A stretch of 43,448 nt of DNA from Clostridia bacterium (GCA_017480115.1 JAFVBH010000010.1:1-43448), one strand, 5' to 3'; positions 1-8,201 are shown, numbered from the stretch's first letter. Numbers and translations are program-made. Notes: generated from the sequence alone by a model not told the origin.

Positions 1-321
1 AATAAATGCCCGCAGGGCTTAACCTTATTCCAAAGCCGGGAAAAATATGCTGATCTGCCCATCTTTAAATACGGTGGACGCTGTCGCGCCTCATTATAAA
101 AATTCCGCAACGAGGGAAATATGTGGCTTTACCAAAATTTATCCCGTCGTTGCAGAATTTAAACGGCGCAGTGCGCCGTGCTACCCGTTGCCGCCAATTC
201 GTCTATAAATCCAAATCGCGAAGCGATTTCCGCAATTATTCATTATTCATCATTCATTTTTCATTTCTGATTTAGCTGCTACGCAGCTAAATCAGAATTT
301 ACACCTTGAAAGGAGCTATCT
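1..321. other. Non-coding gap upstream of portal gene, with modules B and A of the dispersed repeat
   Basis: No credible gene is visible in this stretch. Its right half holds an inverted module B (203-231, arms AAATCGC/GCGATTT), an AT-rich tract made of repeated ATTCATT-type words (about 235-264) and a perfect module A hairpin (265-297). The portal ribosome binding site follows directly. The left 200 bases are unassigned; a terminase gene would be expected further left, outside the window. Confidence 0.7.
265..297. repeat. Module A palindromic hairpin, copy 1
   Basis: A perfect 15-bp inverted repeat, TTCTGATTTAGCTGC, with a 3-base loop. The outer TTCTGATTT/AAATCAGAA arms are shared with copies at 1621, 1957, 30635, 32866 and 39740, while the inner GCTGC/GCAGC arm is variable. 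It ends 12 bases before the portal Shine-Dalgarno sequence. Confidence 0.85.
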
Positions 322-1629
322 ATGACCATTGACGAAGCAAAACAAATGATAAAAAAGTACGCGCCGGAGATTTCGCCGGTCATTCTCAAGGAAATGACCG
401 CGCGCCGGTACTACGACATGCAGAACGACGTTCTTTTTCAAAAGGAAAACAAAAACACGGAGGAAACGCCCTTGCGCACTGCGGATAACCGCGTACCGAG
501 CGCGTTTTTTCCTTTATTGGTCGATCAGAAGGCGGCGTACATGTTTTCTTATCCGCCGTTGTTTGATACTGGCTATGAGGATACCGACAAGCAGATCGCC
601 GAGGTGTTGGGCGACGGATTCCCCCGCATTTGTAAACGGCTTTGCAAGGCGGCATCCTTTGCGGGGATCGCGTGGCTGCACTATTGGACAGACGGCAGGG
701 GCGGTTTTCGCTATACTGTGATCCCCGGCGCGCAGGTGAGCCCTGTCTATACGCAGGAGGCGGACGGCGCGCTGCAATACGCCGTTCGCATGTATGAGAC
801 CGTGTTGGACGGCGAGGGCTGTATCGTCTATGAGATTTGGGACGATACGGAATGCCATGCGTTCATGCGCGCCGCGCGGGACAGCGTGGATGACGGTTTG
901 CGACTCTATCCCATGTTTGCCGCGCCCTATGACGCGGGAGGGCGCGTCAACATCTATCGGCACGGCTTCGGCAGACCGCCGTTTATTCCGTTTGCAAATA
1001 ATGACCGGCAGGCGTCCGATCTGGAGCGCGTGAAAGGGCTGATCGACACCTACGACAAGACCTACAACGGCTTTGCCAATGATCTTGAGGATATCCAGGA
1101 GGTCATTATGGTGCTGTCCGGCTACAGCGGGACGGATCTGGCTGGATTTTTGGAAAATCTGAAAAAATACAAGACCGTGAAGATCGACGACGGGGAGGGC
1201 GGCGTCAGCACGCTGAATATCGATATTCCCGTAGAGGCGCGGGAAAAGATGCTCTCGATCACGGAAAAGGCGATTTTTACACAGGGGCAGGGGGTCAACC
1301 CCGACCCGCAGAGATTCGGCAATGCCTCCGGCGTGGCGCTGAAATTTCTGTATTCGCTGCTGGAATTAAAGGCGGGGGATATGCAGACGGAGTTTTCCGC
1401 GGGGTTTTCCGTACTGGTGCGGGCGATCTGCGCGCATCTCGGGTTGCCCTGCAGCAGCACGGTCGGGCAGACATGGACGCGCAACTGCGTGCGCAATGAC
1501 GAGGAGCTGGCGTCAATCGCGGTACAGAGCGTGGGATTGCTCTCCAAGGATACGATCCTGCGGAATCACCCGTTTGTGGAAAACATTTTGACAGAGACGG
1601 AGAAGCTGGAGAGGGAGGGAAAATACTGA
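322..1629 (+). CDS. Phage portal protein (SPP1 gp6-like)
   Basis: This 435-residue protein is placed first in the head cluster and resembles SPP1-type portals: an N-terminal helical region followed by a long mixed wing/stem region containing TYDKTYNGFANDLEDIQEV. Portals form the dodecameric ring at the capsid vertex through which DNA is packaged and to which the tail attaches. The ATG at 322 has an AAAGGAG at 309-315. The following genes, scaffold and major capsid, support the assignment. The TGA stop at 1627-1629 lies inside a perfect palindrome (module A copy 2), so the last codons and the stop are part of a repeat. The terminase expected upstream is outside the window. Confidence 0.88.
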   Translation: MTIDEAKQMIKKYAPEISPVILKEMTARRYYDMQNDVLFQKENKNTEETPLRTADNRVPSAFFPLLVDQKAAYMFSYPPLFDTGYEDTDKQIAEVLGDGFPRICKRLCKAASFAGIAWLHYWTDGRGGFRYTVIPGAQVSPVYTQEADGALQYAVRMYETVLDGEGCIVYEIWDDTECHAFMRAARDSVDDGLRLYPMFAAPYDAGGRVNIYRHGFGRPPFIPFANNDRQASDLERVKGLIDTYDKTYNGFANDLEDIQEVIMVLSGYSGTDLAGFLENLKKYKTVKIDDGEGGVSTLNIDIPVEAREKMLSITEKAIFTQGQGVNPDPQRFGNASGVALKFLYSLLELKAGDMQTEFSAGFSVLVRAICAHLGLPCSSTVGQTWTRNCVRNDEELASIAVQSVGLLSKDTILRNHPFVENILTETEKLEREGKY

Positions 1630-1659
1630 TTTATCGGCGTTGCCGATAAATCAGTATTT
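1621..1659. repeat. Module A palindromic hairpin, copy 2, overlapping the portal stop codon
   Basis: Two perfect 18-base arms (1621-1638 and 1642-1659) around a 3-base loop. The usual TTCTGA arm reads TACTGA here and the partner arm reads TCAGTA, a compensated change that keeps the stem perfect. The portal TGA (1627-1629) is inside the left arm. Confidence 0.85.
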
Positions 1660-1739
1660 AGGTAGAAGGTAGGAGGGAAGAGGGAGGAGGTTCGGAAGCC
1701 GCTTCGCGGCTTGGATTTGCAAAAAGATAGGCTCACAAT

Positions 1740-1887
1740 CTTGTAGGGATGCCCATTGGGCATCCGTTGGAGCTTATGCGGATTTCCGGAAAAGAGCCCT
1801 CGCGGCATAGCCGCTTCGGTCGGAACTAAAAATATGCCACCGGCATATTTTCTTAACGCTCCGACGGCCGATGGCCGTCCCTACAAG
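1740..1887. repeat. Module C repeat, copy 1 (expanded)
   Basis: Terminal inverted repeats CTTGTAGGGA (1740-1749) and TCCCTACAAG (1878-1887) enclose two palindromes, GGATGCCC/GGGCATCC-like on the left and GGACGGCC/GGCCGTCC-like on the right. The other copies are about 75 bp; this one carries about 70 extra bases in the middle with two further small palindromes. Confidence 0.75.
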
Positions 1888-1956
1888 CGGGTGCGCCTAT
1901 TTTTGCATCTATAAATCCAAATCGCGCAGCGATTTCCGCAATTATTCATTTTTCAT

Positions 1957-1989
1957 TTCTGATTTAGCTGCTGCGCAGCTAAATCAGAA
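1957..1989. repeat. Module A palindromic hairpin, copy 3
   Basis: Same 15-bp arms as copy 1 (TTCTGATTTAGCTGC and its complement) with loop TGC. It lies just upstream of the scaffold ribosome binding site, mirroring the position of copy 1 before the portal gene. Confidence 0.85.
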
Positions 1990-2013
1990 GTTGCGCCGAA
2001 AGGGGGTGAGAAA

Positions 2014-2517
2014 TTGGACGAGAGAATAAGGGAGCTGCTGGGCGAGGGGACGGACGCGGCGGCGCTGGAGGGGCTGGACGCGTATCTCAGCGAGCATTAC
2101 ACTGCGAAAAGCGAGATCCGCGCGCTGGCTGATGAAAACAGCCGTTTGCGCGGGGATATGGAGCGGCTGCGCAAGACCGAAGCGGTCAAGGAAGGGCTGC
2201 GCCGTCTGGGCGTCGCCGATCCGGATTATGTCATCTACAGAAAAAACGGCGTGGACGGATTTCTGTTTGACGACGCCGGAAAGCCCGCCGATCTGGAGAC
2301 CGTCGTCAGCGAGCTGGCGTCGACCGCTGCCGCCGCTGCAATCTTTCCCGACAGGCAGACGTATGCGCCGGCGGGGGGAAACAGCGCGACAGACAATCCG
2401 TTTTCGGCAGACAGCTTTAACCTGACCAAGCAGGGCAGACTTTGGAAAGAGTCGCCCGAGACCGCACGCCGTCTTGCCGCGGCTGCGGGTATCAAATTAA
2501 CTATCGGAAGGAGATAA
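2014..2517 (+). CDS. Phage capsid scaffolding protein (GP20-like)
   Basis: This 167-residue protein lies immediately upstream of the major capsid gene. Residues about 25-60 form a charged helical/coiled-coil stretch (EIRALADENSRLRGDMERL), as in scaffolds that guide procapsid assembly and are then lost. The C-terminal part contains NPFSADSFNLTKQGRLWKE, a segment type common in Firmicutes minor structural/scaffold proteins. The start is TTG at 2014 behind a strong AAAGGGGGTGAG; no in-frame ATG is better placed. The stop is 3 bases before the capsid start. A protease fusion is not evident. Confidence 0.78.
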   Translation: MDERIRELLGEGTDAAALEGLDAYLSEHYTAKSEIRALADENSRLRGDMERLRKTEAVKEGLRRLGVADPDYVIYRKNGVDGFLFDDAGKPADLETVVSELASTAAAAAIFPDRQTYAPAGGNSATDNPFSADSFNLTKQGRLWKESPETARRLAAAAGIKLTIGRR

Positions 2518-2520
2518 CAA

Positions 2521-3516
2521 ATGGCAATTACACAGCTTGGGGATATTATTGTCCCCGAATTATTCGATCCCTACGTCGTCAACAGAACAAAGGAGCTTTC
2601 CGCGCTTTTTGACAGCGGGATCGTCACGAACAATTCCGAATTTGACCGTCTGGCGTCGGAGGCGGCGACGATCCACAACATGCCCTTTTATGAGGATCTG
2701 ACCGGAGAATCCGAGCCGATCATCGAGGGCGCGGCGCTGACCGCCAAGCAGATCGCCTCCAACAAGGACGTTTCCACCACCATTCGCCGCGCAAATATGT
2801 GGGCGGCGACCGATCTCGCTGCGGCGCTGTCCGGGTACGATCCCATGATGGCGGTGGCGGATCTCGTCGCCGGTTTCTGGGCGCGGGATTTGCAGAAGGA
2901 GCTGGTCGCCTGCCTGAAAGGCGTATTCGGCACGTATCAGGCGGACGGGGGCAGCGTGACGCCCATGGCGGATCATATCGCCGATATTACCAAGTCCGGC
3001 AGCGCCGAGGCGAAGAAAATTTCCGCCGCCGCGTTTATCGACGCGCTGCAGCTGTTGGGCGACGCGCAGGGCTCGCTGACCAGCGTGGTAATGGATTCCG
3101 CGACGAAGGCGTATCTGAAAAAGCAGAATCTGATCGAGACGCAGCGCGATTCCACCAGCGTGGAGTTTTCCACCTATCAGGACAGGCGCGTGATCGTAGA
3201 CGACGGCTGCCCCGTAGACGGCGACGTACATACCGCGTACATCTTCGGCGAGGGCGCTGTGGCGTACGGCGTGGGCGATCCCGTCGGCAACGTCAGCACC
3301 GAGATCGTCAGAGACGGCAAAATGGCGTCCGGCGTGGATTACCTTGTCAGCCGCCGCACGTTTATCCTGCACCCCCGCGGCGTAAAATGGACGGACAAGG
3401 TCAGAGAACATATCGAGACGCCGACCAGAGCGGAGCTTGCCTTGCCCGAGAACTGGCAGCCGATCTATGAGCCGAAGCAGATCCGCGTCGTTGCTTTTAA
3501 GTATCATATCGGCTGA
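2521..3516 (+). CDS. Phage major capsid protein
   Basis: This 331-residue protein starts at an ATG preceded by GGAAGGAG. It follows portal and scaffold genes and has the typical N-terminal segment of Firmicutes major capsid proteins (LGDIIVPELFDPYVVNRT), a central Ala/Gly-rich region, and the EPKQIRVVAFKYHIG-type C-terminal strand. It builds the icosahedral shell. Strong codon bias and long frame openness agree with a highly expressed structural gene. A 315-residue antisense frame over the same bases is a GC-rich shadow and is not annotated. Confidence 0.88.
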   Translation: MAITQLGDIIVPELFDPYVVNRTKELSALFDSGIVTNNSEFDRLASEAATIHNMPFYEDLTGESEPIIEGAALTAKQIASNKDVSTTIRRANMWAATDLAAALSGYDPMMAVADLVAGFWARDLQKELVACLKGVFGTYQADGGSVTPMADHIADITKSGSAEAKKISAAAFIDALQLLGDAQGSLTSVVMDSATKAYLKKQNLIETQRDSTSVEFSTYQDRRVIVDDGCPVDGDVHTAYIFGEGAVAYGVGDPVGNVSTEIVRDGKMASGVDYLVSRRTFILHPRGVKWTDKVREHIETPTRAELALPENWQPIYEPKQIRVVAFKYHIG

Positions 3517-3519
3517 GAT

Positions 3520-3837
3520 ATGAACAGGGTTTTGTTAAAAAATCTTGCAGGCGCGGGCTATACGAGCAGTCAGATCGACGCCGCCGCAACCGTGGTCGGC
3601 GCGTATATTTGCGCGTACTGCGGGACGGAAACGGTACCGCCTGCGCTGTCGGATACGGCGGCGGTAATGGCGAAAGCGCTGCTGGAGGCATGGACAGCCG
3701 ACGAGGGCGCGGGCGTCAGCGCGGTCAAGGTGGGCGATACCGCCGTGACCTTTGCCGATACCGGTAATGACACGGCGCGCACAGTGTTTGCGCCGTATCA
3801 GCGTTTGCTAAACCGTTACCGCAAGGTTTGTTTTTAA
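3520..3837 (+). CDS. Head-tail connector-like protein
   Basis: A 105-residue protein beginning 3 bases after the capsid stop with no strong ribosome binding site, so translational coupling is likely. It is Ala-rich and mostly helical, with the final segment FAPYQRLLNRYRKVCF. Position after the major capsid and before the head-closure gene matches the gp6/gp15-like adaptor slot of SPP1-like and PBSX-like phages. The call rests mainly on position and size; no diagnostic motif was recognised. Confidence 0.6.
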   Translation: MNRVLLKNLAGAGYTSSQIDAAATVVGAYICAYCGTETVPPALSDTAAVMAKALLEAWTADEGAGVSAVKVGDTAVTFADTGNDTARTVFAPYQRLLNRYRKVCF

Positions 3838-3851
3838 CGGGAGGTACGGCA

Positions 3852-4217
3852 ATGGCTGATTTTTTCGGCGCGGGGAACGTGATCCGTAGGTTATTTACAG
3901 ACCGCTGCACAGTGGAGGTTCTACAGCCGACGCTGCGCGCGGACGGTGCGACGGAATTTACACCGCAGGCGGTATATACCGACCTGCCGTGCAGAATCTC
4001 CTATGATACCGTGCCCCACGCCAAGCAGAACGATAAAACGGCGCACATTCCCGGCGAGATGATCCTGTTTCTGCCGCCGAATGCCGACGTGCCCCCCGGC
4101 TCGACAGTCACGGTCATAAGAGACGGCAGACAGATCGCGCTGAAGGCGACCGGCGCCCCGAAGCGCTATCCTACGCACTTGCAGATTGCGGCGCAGCCTG
4201 CGGAAACGGAGGCGTGA
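3852..4217 (+). CDS. Head closure / minor capsid protein
   Basis: A 121-residue protein. The ATG at 3852 is chosen over an upstream in-frame codon at 3828 because GGGAGG (3839-3844) sits 7 bases before it and the upstream start overlaps the previous gene. The sequence is beta-rich with IPGEMILFLPPNADVPPGS and a terminal HLQIAAQPAETEA tail, resembling the SPP1 gp16/YqbH-like stopper family that closes the portal channel and joins the tail. Its stop is one base from the next start. Confidence 0.65.
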   Translation: MADFFGAGNVIRRLFTDRCTVEVLQPTLRADGATEFTPQAVYTDLPCRISYDTVPHAKQNDKTAHIPGEMILFLPPNADVPPGSTVTVIRDGRQIALKATGAPKRYPTHLQIAAQPAETEA

Positions 4218-4218
4218 T

Positions 4219-4707
4219 ATGCAGACAGTCAACAGCGTGATCTCCGCCGTCTGCGCGCGGCTGCGGGAGGCGTTTTCGTATGCCGTCTATGTGGAGCCGG
4301 TACGGCAGCAGTTTGCGCCGCCCTGTTTTTTCGTGCGCGCGGATCATATCAAGCTGAAAAAACGGATCGGCGCGCGGTATGAACACAGCTTTACCGTGAC
4401 GGTGGAGTATATTTCGCCCGCAAAGGGGGATCGCCGCGCCGACGCGGCGGATACGGCGCAGCGGTTGTTTCTGCTGTTTGAGACCCTGACCGCGGACGGC
4501 GAGACCTACCGCTGCTTTCACCCTGCGGCGCACAACGGCGCGATCGCCCGCGGCTACAACCGCGGCTTTGAGACGACGGACGAGATGATCTGCTTTTCTT
4601 TTGACATTCGATATTTTACGCTTAAGCAGACAGCGGCGGATCCGGATACGTCGGCGCCGCCGATGGAGACGGCAGAGACGGAAATTCACATGAACAAATC
4701 AGATTAA
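4219..4707 (+). CDS. Phage tail terminator family protein (DUF6838-like)
   Basis: A 162-residue protein starting at the ATG at 4219, which lies one base after the previous stop; an in-frame ATG at 4186 lies inside the upstream gene and is rejected. It has the N-terminal helix plus beta pattern of tail terminators (VNSVISAVCARLREAF, then YEHSFTVTVEYISP). In this family the protein caps the tail tube and sits between head-completion and sheath genes, exactly as here. The C-terminal 20 residues are acidic and probably disordered. Confidence 0.68.
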   Translation: MQTVNSVISAVCARLREAFSYAVYVEPVRQQFAPPCFFVRADHIKLKKRIGARYEHSFTVTVEYISPAKGDRRADAADTAQRLFLLFETLTADGETYRCFHPAAHNGAIARGYNRGFETTDEMICFSFDIRYFTLKQTAADPDTSAPPMETAETEIHMNKSD

Positions 4708-4725
4708 AAGAGGAGGAATTTTATT

Positions 4726-6015
4726 ATGGCATATGGCGGCGGAACCTATTCCGCATATACCAAGACGCTCCCGGGCGCGTATATCAATTTCGTATCGCTC
4801 AGCAGTACGTTTGCCGGCAGCGGCGACAGAGGCACGGTCGCTGTGGGACTGAAGCTGGGCTGGGGAGCGGCGCAGACCCTGATCACAATCACAAAAGAGG
4901 AATTTGTGAGAAATGCGCTGTCCCTGTTCGGTACGGATTGGAGCGACGAGCGTCTGCGTCCCGTCAGGGAGATTTTTATGAACGCCGATACGCTGGTGTA
5001 TTACCGGCTGAACGGCGGCGCAAAGGCGTCGTCCGCGGTCGGCGAGGCGATGTATGCCGGTACCGCGGGCAACAAGCTGCGCGTAACGGTAGCGAAAAGC
5101 GGTGAAAACGCGTTTACCGTTACCACCTATTTCGGCGCTGCCGAGATCGATACCCAGACCGTTGCGTCCGCTGCGGGGCTGACCGATAACGCGTACGTGG
5201 TATTTGACAAGACCGCGACGCTGGAGGAAAGCGCCGGGATCGCCTTTTCCGGCGGTACGGACGGCGAGGTCGGCGCAGAGGCGCACCAGCAGTTTTTGGA
5301 CAAGCTGGAGGAGGCGTCTTTTCAAACGCTCGTGCTGGGCAGCGACGACGACGCGCTGAAGCGTCTGTACGCCGCCTATACGCAGACCATGCGCGAGGAG
5401 ATCGGCGTAAAGTTCCAGACGGCGCTTTACAATTTTGCCGCAGATTATGAGGGCGTGATCAACGTCGGCTGTCCCGCGGCGGAGGATCCGGCGGGCTTTG
5501 TATACTGGGTCGCCGGGCTGAACGCCGGTTTGCAGGCAAACGAGACTGCGCTCAACACCGTTTATAACGGCGAATACACCATGCGCAGGACGTATACCCG
5601 CAGGGAGCTGGCGCAGATGCTGGCGGCGGGCATGTTTACCCTGCACCGCGTCGGCAGCGAGCTGCGCGTGCTGGCGGACGTCAACAGCCTTGTCAGCTAC
5701 AGCGCGGCAAAGGGCGATCTGTTCCGCGATAACCGCGTGATCCGCGTCGCCGACCGCATTGCCGTGGATACGGCGGCGCTGTTCAACGACAGGTATTTGG
5801 GGATCGTGCCCAACAACGCCTCCGGCAGGGTCAGCCTTTGGTCGGACGTCGTGTCCCTGCTGGGCGCGCTGCGCGACAGCGGCGCGATCGAGGCGTTCGA
5901 CAGCGAGGACGTGACCGTGGAGGCGGGCAACGATAAAAATTCCGTGGTCATCAGTCAGACGGTCACGGTGGCAGGCTCCATGGCAAAGCTGTACATGACC
6001 TGCGTACTGGAATAA
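4726..6015 (+). CDS. Contractile tail sheath protein (XkdK-like)
   Basis: A 429-residue protein with an AGAGGAGGAA ribosome binding site and an ATG at 4726. The N-terminal MAYGGGTYSAYTKTLPGAYINF and the C-terminal half with YNGEYTMRRTYTRRELAQML are typical of Firmicutes myophage and PBSX-like sheath subunits. These polymerise around the inner tube and contract on adsorption. It is followed by the tube gene, the conserved order for contractile tails, which fixes the phage as myovirus-like. Confidence 0.92.
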   Translation: MAYGGGTYSAYTKTLPGAYINFVSLSSTFAGSGDRGTVAVGLKLGWGAAQTLITITKEEFVRNALSLFGTDWSDERLRPVREIFMNADTLVYYRLNGGAKASSAVGEAMYAGTAGNKLRVTVAKSGENAFTVTTYFGAAEIDTQTVASAAGLTDNAYVVFDKTATLEESAGIAFSGGTDGEVGAEAHQQFLDKLEEASFQTLVLGSDDDALKRLYAAYTQTMREEIGVKFQTALYNFAADYEGVINVGCPAAEDPAGFVYWVAGLNAGLQANETALNTVYNGEYTMRRTYTRRELAQMLAAGMFTLHRVGSELRVLADVNSLVSYSAAKGDLFRDNRVIRVADRIAVDTAALFNDRYLGIVPNNASGRVSLWSDVVSLLGALRDSGAIEAFDSEDVTVEAGNDKNSVVISQTVTVAGSMAKLYMTCVLE

Positions 6016-6028
6016 GGAGGCGCAGAAC

Positions 6029-6514
6029 ATGGCGAATATCATGATGAATGCCAGAGACGCGGTCAGCGCGGCAATGGCGGAATGCTACATGACCATCGAC
6101 GGGAAACGATATAATTTCATGCAGGCGATCAATTTGGAGGCGCGCATTGAAAAGACCAAGACCAAGGTGCCCATTCTCGGCAGACCCGGCAGGGGCACCA
6201 AGTCGGTGGGCTGGCGCGGCGTCGGCAAGGCGACGGCCCACTACAATCAGACGGTGCTGCGGCAGCTTTTGCAGCGCTATAAGGACAGCGGGCTGGATAC
6301 CTATTTCGAGATCCAGATCACCAACGAAGATCCGACCTCCTCGGTAGGCAGGCAGACGGTGATTCTGTCCGATTGCTGCCTGGACGGCGGTACGCTTGCC
6401 AAATTTGACGCTGACGGCGAGTATCTGGACGAGGAGATCAACTTCACCTTCGATGATTTCCGCATTGCGGAGAGCTTTAAGTGCGCGTCGCGCGCGCTGA
6501 CCAGGAGGGCTTGA
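6029..6514 (+). CDS. Phage tail tube protein (XkdM-like)
   Basis: A 161-residue protein behind a strong AAGGAGG. It matches the XkdM-type inner tube subunit: early strand with CYMTIDGKRYNFMQAINLEA, the KVPILGRPGRGTKSVGW segment, and a beta-rich C-terminal half. Hexameric rings of this subunit form the rigid tube inside the sheath. It directly follows the sheath gene and precedes the tail assembly chaperone pair. Confidence 0.9.
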   Translation: MANIMMNARDAVSAAMAECYMTIDGKRYNFMQAINLEARIEKTKTKVPILGRPGRGTKSVGWRGVGKATAHYNQTVLRQLLQRYKDSGLDTYFEIQITNEDPTSSVGRQTVILSDCCLDGGTLAKFDADGEYLDEEINFTFDDFRIAESFKCASRALTRRA

Positions 6515-6515
6515 T

Positions 6516-6926
6516 ATGGGCGGCTTTGCGCTGTTTATGAAAAAGAACAAGCTGCCCCGCAAGTCCGCGTTTTATCCGGCGACGGCGTCCTTGCAGGACG
6601 AGGCGGGAAAGCCGCTGGTATGGGAAATCCGTCCGCTGATGACCCGCGAGGCGGAGAGCATTCGGCTCTCCTGCCTTTGCGATAACGGAAAAGGCGGGGC
6701 GGCGCTGAGCGGGGATTTTATTCCCCGCCTGTGCGCGGCGGCGGTGGTGTATCCCGATCTTTGCGACGCGGCGCTGCAGGACAGCTACGGCGTATGCACG
6801 CCCCATGAGCTGCTGCTGGAGCTGCTGGACGCGCCGGGAGAGTTCAACGCCTTCGTCAGCTTCGTCAGGGAGCAGAGCGGGCTGGATATTACCGTCGCGC
6901 AGCTTGCCGAAGAAGCAAAAAACTGA
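6516..6926 (+). CDS. Tail assembly chaperone, zero-frame product (XkdN-like)
   Basis: A 136-residue protein whose start is one base after the tube stop. Its placement between tube and tape-measure positions and its sequence (WEIRPLMTREAESIRL, then FNAFVSFVREQSGLDITVAQLAEEAKN) fit the XkdN/gpG class, which binds the tape measure and tube subunits during tail assembly but is not part of the virion. The frame ends GCA-AAA-AAC-TGA, a slippery heptamer A-AAA-AAC directly against the stop, and a coherent -1 frame continues (see the extended product). Confidence 0.82.
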   Translation: MGGFALFMKKNKLPRKSAFYPATASLQDEAGKPLVWEIRPLMTREAESIRLSCLCDNGKGGAALSGDFIPRLCAAAVVYPDLCDAALQDSYGVCTPHELLLELLDAPGEFNAFVSFVREQSGLDITVAQLAEEAKN

Positions 6927-7075
6927 TTACGGACGGCGATCCCGAGGCGGTATACGCGGCTGCCGCGCTGAAAAGATTCGGGATCCTGCCGTCCGTTTGG
7001 GACAATGCCGACGCGCGGGAGAAGGCGTTTATCATTGCAGTGCTGCATTCTGACAGGGAGGACGGTCGGCGATGA
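6516..7075 (+). CDS. Tail assembly chaperone, -1 frameshift extended product (gpGT-like)
   Basis: Slippage by -1 at A-AAA-AAC (6917-6923) would bypass the TGA at 6924-6926 and add about 50 residues. The added segment reads as a genuine helical protein (AVYAAAALKRFGILPSV, then REKAFIIAVLHSDREDGRR) and has no start codon of its own with a ribosome binding site. Its TGA at 7073-7075 overlaps the ATG of the next gene as ATGA, the tight coupling seen elsewhere in this operon. Frameshifted G/GT chaperone pairs at this position are well established in tailed phages; use of this site is inferred. Confidence 0.8.
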
Positions 7076-8196
7076 CGAATACGGAAATTACGCGCCGCTA
7101 CCGGTATACTTCCGCCTTTACGCAAAACGCGGAGTATCCCGCAGCCATTGACGCGTTGTCGGCGGCGTTCGGGATCTTCCCCTATATGTCGGAGGATTTC
7201 GGCAGTCTGCCGACGCTGTACGCAGACGGCGGGTTCAACGACGGGCTGCCGGATACGGAACATTCCGTATCGGATATAAAACGGCTGTCGCGGACAGCTG
7301 CCGGAGCGAGGGTCGCCAGGGACGGGCGGACGTATGCGGCAAACGAACTGCCGAAGCCGCATGCCGCGGGCAAGATGCCGGCGCAAGCGGCGTTTGCGCC
7401 CGAAGCGCAGACGAAAACGCGGACCTCGGCAGGCAGCGCGGGCGATACGCTTTCGCAAGGTCGCGCGCGGCAACTGCCTTTTCCATCTCCGTATGCCGGC
7501 AGCTTTTTCGCAGGGGCGAACGGCGTGACAGACGCGGATACGCGAGCCGGTACTTCTGCGAAAACGTCCGTATATCCGGCGGCAATGACGGCGGAGGCGT
7601 TTCCGTACGGTATGCAGGGGGCGGCGCAGGTCGATTCCCGTGCGGCGCAGACGTTTGGTTATACAGAAACGGATACCGACAGTCCGGCGGCGTATGCCGC
7701 GAGACAGGAGAACACGGCGCAGCGGCAGAGCCAATCTGACGCGGATAGCGAAATGAACATGCAAGAGGGCTTTGCTGCCGCTGTTTCCGTATATCCCGCC
7801 GCGCTGACGGCGATGACCGTCGCGGCGAGCGCGTCGCAGGCGTTTGCCGAAACGTTCGGAACTGAAAAGGACAGTTTTCCCTTGAACGACGCAGGGACGG
7901 AAATCGGACGGGGATTCGATGATACGAATTTTTTGCCGAACAGCGGCGCCGAAAAAACATCGGCGCGTGAGGCGATGACCGCCCGTGCGCCTGCGGCGGC
8001 TGCCGCGCCGTTTACTGGCCCATGGCAGGGCAAGCGCGGCAATATCGGCGGCACGGAACCGTCCGCGTCTGCGTATGCCGGGACGTCGGCGTATCCGACC
8101 GCGCCCGACGCTGCGGATTTGCGGGAATTTCTTGCCGATTTTATTGCGGAGGTCGGCGCCGCGCTGGCGTCCTCCGCAGACGTGATATACAGATGA
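7072..8196 (+). CDS. Ala-rich protein of unknown function in the tape-measure position
   Basis: A 374-residue protein starting at the ATGA overlap with the frameshifted chaperone. The slot normally holds the tape measure protein, which in PBSX-like phages exceeds 600 residues and has long coiled coils and hydrophobic segments. This protein is short, low in complexity (Ala, Thr, Ser, Gly) and shows no clear transmembrane or long coiled-coil region. It has four spaced YPAA/YPTA motifs near residues 22, 168, 241 and 341, suggesting internal duplication. It could be a shortened or degenerate tape measure, a tape-measure N- and C-terminal remnant after deletion, or an unrelated protein. Function not assigned. 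Confidence 0.6.
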   Translation: MTNTEITRRYRYTSAFTQNAEYPAAIDALSAAFGIFPYMSEDFGSLPTLYADGGFNDGLPDTEHSVSDIKRLSRTAAGARVARDGRTYAANELPKPHAAGKMPAQAAFAPEAQTKTRTSAGSAGDTLSQGRARQLPFPSPYAGSFFAGANGVTDADTRAGTSAKTSVYPAAMTAEAFPYGMQGAAQVDSRAAQTFGYTETDTDSPAAYAARQENTAQRQSQSDADSEMNMQEGFAAAVSVYPAALTAMTVAASASQAFAETFGTEKDSFPLNDAGTEIGRGFDDTNFLPNSGAEKTSAREAMTARAPAAAAAPFTGPWQGKRGNIGGTEPSASAYAGTSAYPTAPDAADLREFLADFIAEVGAALASSADVIYR

Positions 8197-8201
8197 AGAG
8201 C

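Larger units (their letters stand above)
1630..2013. other. Mirror-image composite repeat filling the portal-scaffold gap
   Basis: No gene is seen. In order the stretch contains module A (1621-1659), a purine-rich tract with repeated GGAGG/GGTAGGAGG words, module B (about 1691-1720), module C (1740-1887), module B inverted (about 1908-1939), an ATTCATT tract and module A again (1957-1989). The unit is therefore arranged A-B-C-B'-A'. An insertion of this size inside a phage head operon is unusual. Confidence 0.75.

Noticed and set aside
2560..3507. 315-residue antisense open frame over the capsid gene
   Set aside because: It exactly mirrors a well-supported capsid gene in GC-rich sequence, is Arg/His/Gly-rich and has no ribosome binding site; a codon-bias shadow.
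4699..6042. 447-residue antisense open frame over the sheath gene
   Set aside because: The sheath protein on the plus strand is clear and the antisense product has no recognisable features.
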